Part shown: piece by piece, positions 5,140 to 5,707 of the stretch
Layout: each line of letters starts with the position of its first letter
Position numbering within the stretch: the stretch's first letter is position 1
Assembly (NCBI GenBank): GCA_016200995.1
Contig: JACQDS010000011.1
Coordinates: forward strand, 1-5,707
Source: Candidatus Azambacteria bacterium
Lineage (GTDB): Bacteria > Patescibacteriota > Minisyncoccia > GWC2-36-17 > M10-OD1-4
Direction: 5' to 3'
Length of the DNA: 5,707 nt
The notes under the pieces: generated by a model
What the model saw: the letters and a program-made list of their open reading frames with translations, nothing else
The model's database searches: none
What the model was told of the DNA's origin: nothing
Program-made: the position numbers and the translations under genes

Positions 5140-5707
5140 GATGAACTTTTCCGGTATGTCGTATTTTGAATATTCTTCCAAAAGGTTTTTTCCGTAAAAT
5201 ATTCTTGAGATCGCCTCCGCTTCCATTTTCGCTCCCACTAAAGCGTTGTGCGGTCTTGGCTCTTGAGGCAAGCCGACATAGTTTAAAACCCTGTCCAAGC
5301 TGAGAGCCGACAAGCCGTCTTCCGTTGGTGGCGTGAAGCCTCTTTTGACAAAATCAAAGTAGGCGATAGAGTGAAGCTCCAGTATTCTGAAGTGAAATTG
5401 AAAATCTATAGCCGATCTTTTAAAAGATTCATTTAAAATATCCCTGTCGTAAAAGGCGTTTTGGCCGGCAAGGATTTTGTCTCCTTTCGCCTCGTCAATC
5501 CAAGCTTTAAAAAGAGTCATCACCTCTCTTAAAGTTTTTTTGTTTTTATCAAGGCATTGCTCTCTTGTGAAGCCGTTGACTGCGAGCGCATCATCGTCAA
5601 TCTCGGCGCCTTCAAAAACCCTACACTCCTCGTAAAATTGCCTCGTCGGGTCGTCAAAATCCACAGCGCCGATGCTGACCACGGAATTTTTTCTTGAATC
5701 CAAACCG
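5131..5707 (-). CDS. DEDDh-type 3'-5' exonuclease family protein, N-terminus beyond window edge
   Basis: The C-terminal 191 residues of an exonuclease-fold protein related to DNA polymerase III epsilon and RNase T are visible. These enzymes remove 3'-terminal nucleotides from DNA or RNA using two metals held by a DEDD quartet. The window opens with GLDSRKNSVVSIGAV, which matches the segment just after the Exo I motif (family pattern DxETTGLD...), so the DxE pair lies off the edge and the TTG at 5703 is an internal Leu codon, not the start. Numbering from that Leu, Exo II is GQNAFYD (80-86, with D86). Exo III is PHNALVGAK (151-159), where H152 is kept but Gly157 replaces the usual catalytic Asp. 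No membrane segment is seen. Its stop lies inside the palindromic repeat, and recG follows on the same strand. It may be a proofreading-like, RNA-trimming or catalytically weakened nuclease. Confidence 0.85.
   Translation of the reverse strand, partial: GLDSRKNSVVSIGAVDFDDPTRQFYEECRVFEGAEIDDDALAVNGFTREQCLDKNKKTLREVMTLFKAWIDEAKGDKILAGQNAFYDRDILNESFKRSAIDFQFHFRILELHSIAYFDFVKRGFTPPTEDGLSALSLDRVLNYVGLPQEPRPHNALVGAKMEAEAISRIFYGKNLLEEYSKYDIPEKFISL

Noticed and set aside
5701..5703. TTG as the start codon of the exonuclease gene
   Set aside because: The codon falls in a GLD segment that matches the region just after Exo I in this family, and the frame stays open to the window edge. The gene is truncated by the window, not starting here.
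1..5707. CRISPR array, transposase, phage or toxin-antitoxin module
   Set aside because: No regularly spaced identical repeats, no transposase or integrase motifs and no paired small genes of that kind were seen. The repeats present are short intergenic palindromes.

Overview
The window looks like a piece of a small, compact bacterial genome, most plausibly from the Candidate Phyla Radiation (Patescibacteria, Parcubacteria-like). This is an inference from moderately AT-rich DNA, short gaps holding odd AT-rich repeats, weak or absent Shine-Dalgarno sequences, and a membrane glycosyltransferase of a type I associate with that group. The standard bacterial code fits: no long frame needs TGA read through.

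Layout. Bases 1-62 are most of a tRNA-Glu(UUC) gene on the minus strand, cut by the window edge. A PHP-domain metal-dependent phosphoesterase (174-863, minus) follows, with a promoter so close to its ATG that its mRNA is probably leaderless. Just upstream is the terminator (903-932) of a small four-helix membrane protein of unknown function (921-1286, minus). That gene and a plus-strand family 2 glycosyltransferase diverge from about 1287-1345, where the two -10 boxes overlap beside a 14-bp palindrome. The glycosyltransferase is broken near its N-terminus: the first 50 codons (1346-1498) are in one frame and the catalytic and C-terminal membrane part (1462 or 1495 to 2775) is in another, so the predicted N-terminal membrane segments seem to be missing or out of frame.

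A repeat-rich gap (2776-2950) separates this gene from the convergent recG helicase (2951-5059, minus). Upstream of recG is a nested palindromic repeat (5061-5139) that carries the likely recG promoter. Beyond it lies the C-terminal part of a DEDDh-type 3'-5' exonuclease (5131 to the edge, minus), which has Gly where the last catalytic Asp is expected.

The exonuclease and RecG are both nucleic acid maintenance proteins read in the same direction and may be co-expressed. The glycosyltransferase and the small membrane protein share a control region and may both serve the cell envelope, but nothing proves a joint pathway. I see no CRISPR array, transposase, prophage or defence cassette. The points most worth following are the broken glycosyltransferase frame, the exonuclease substitution and the intergenic palindromes.
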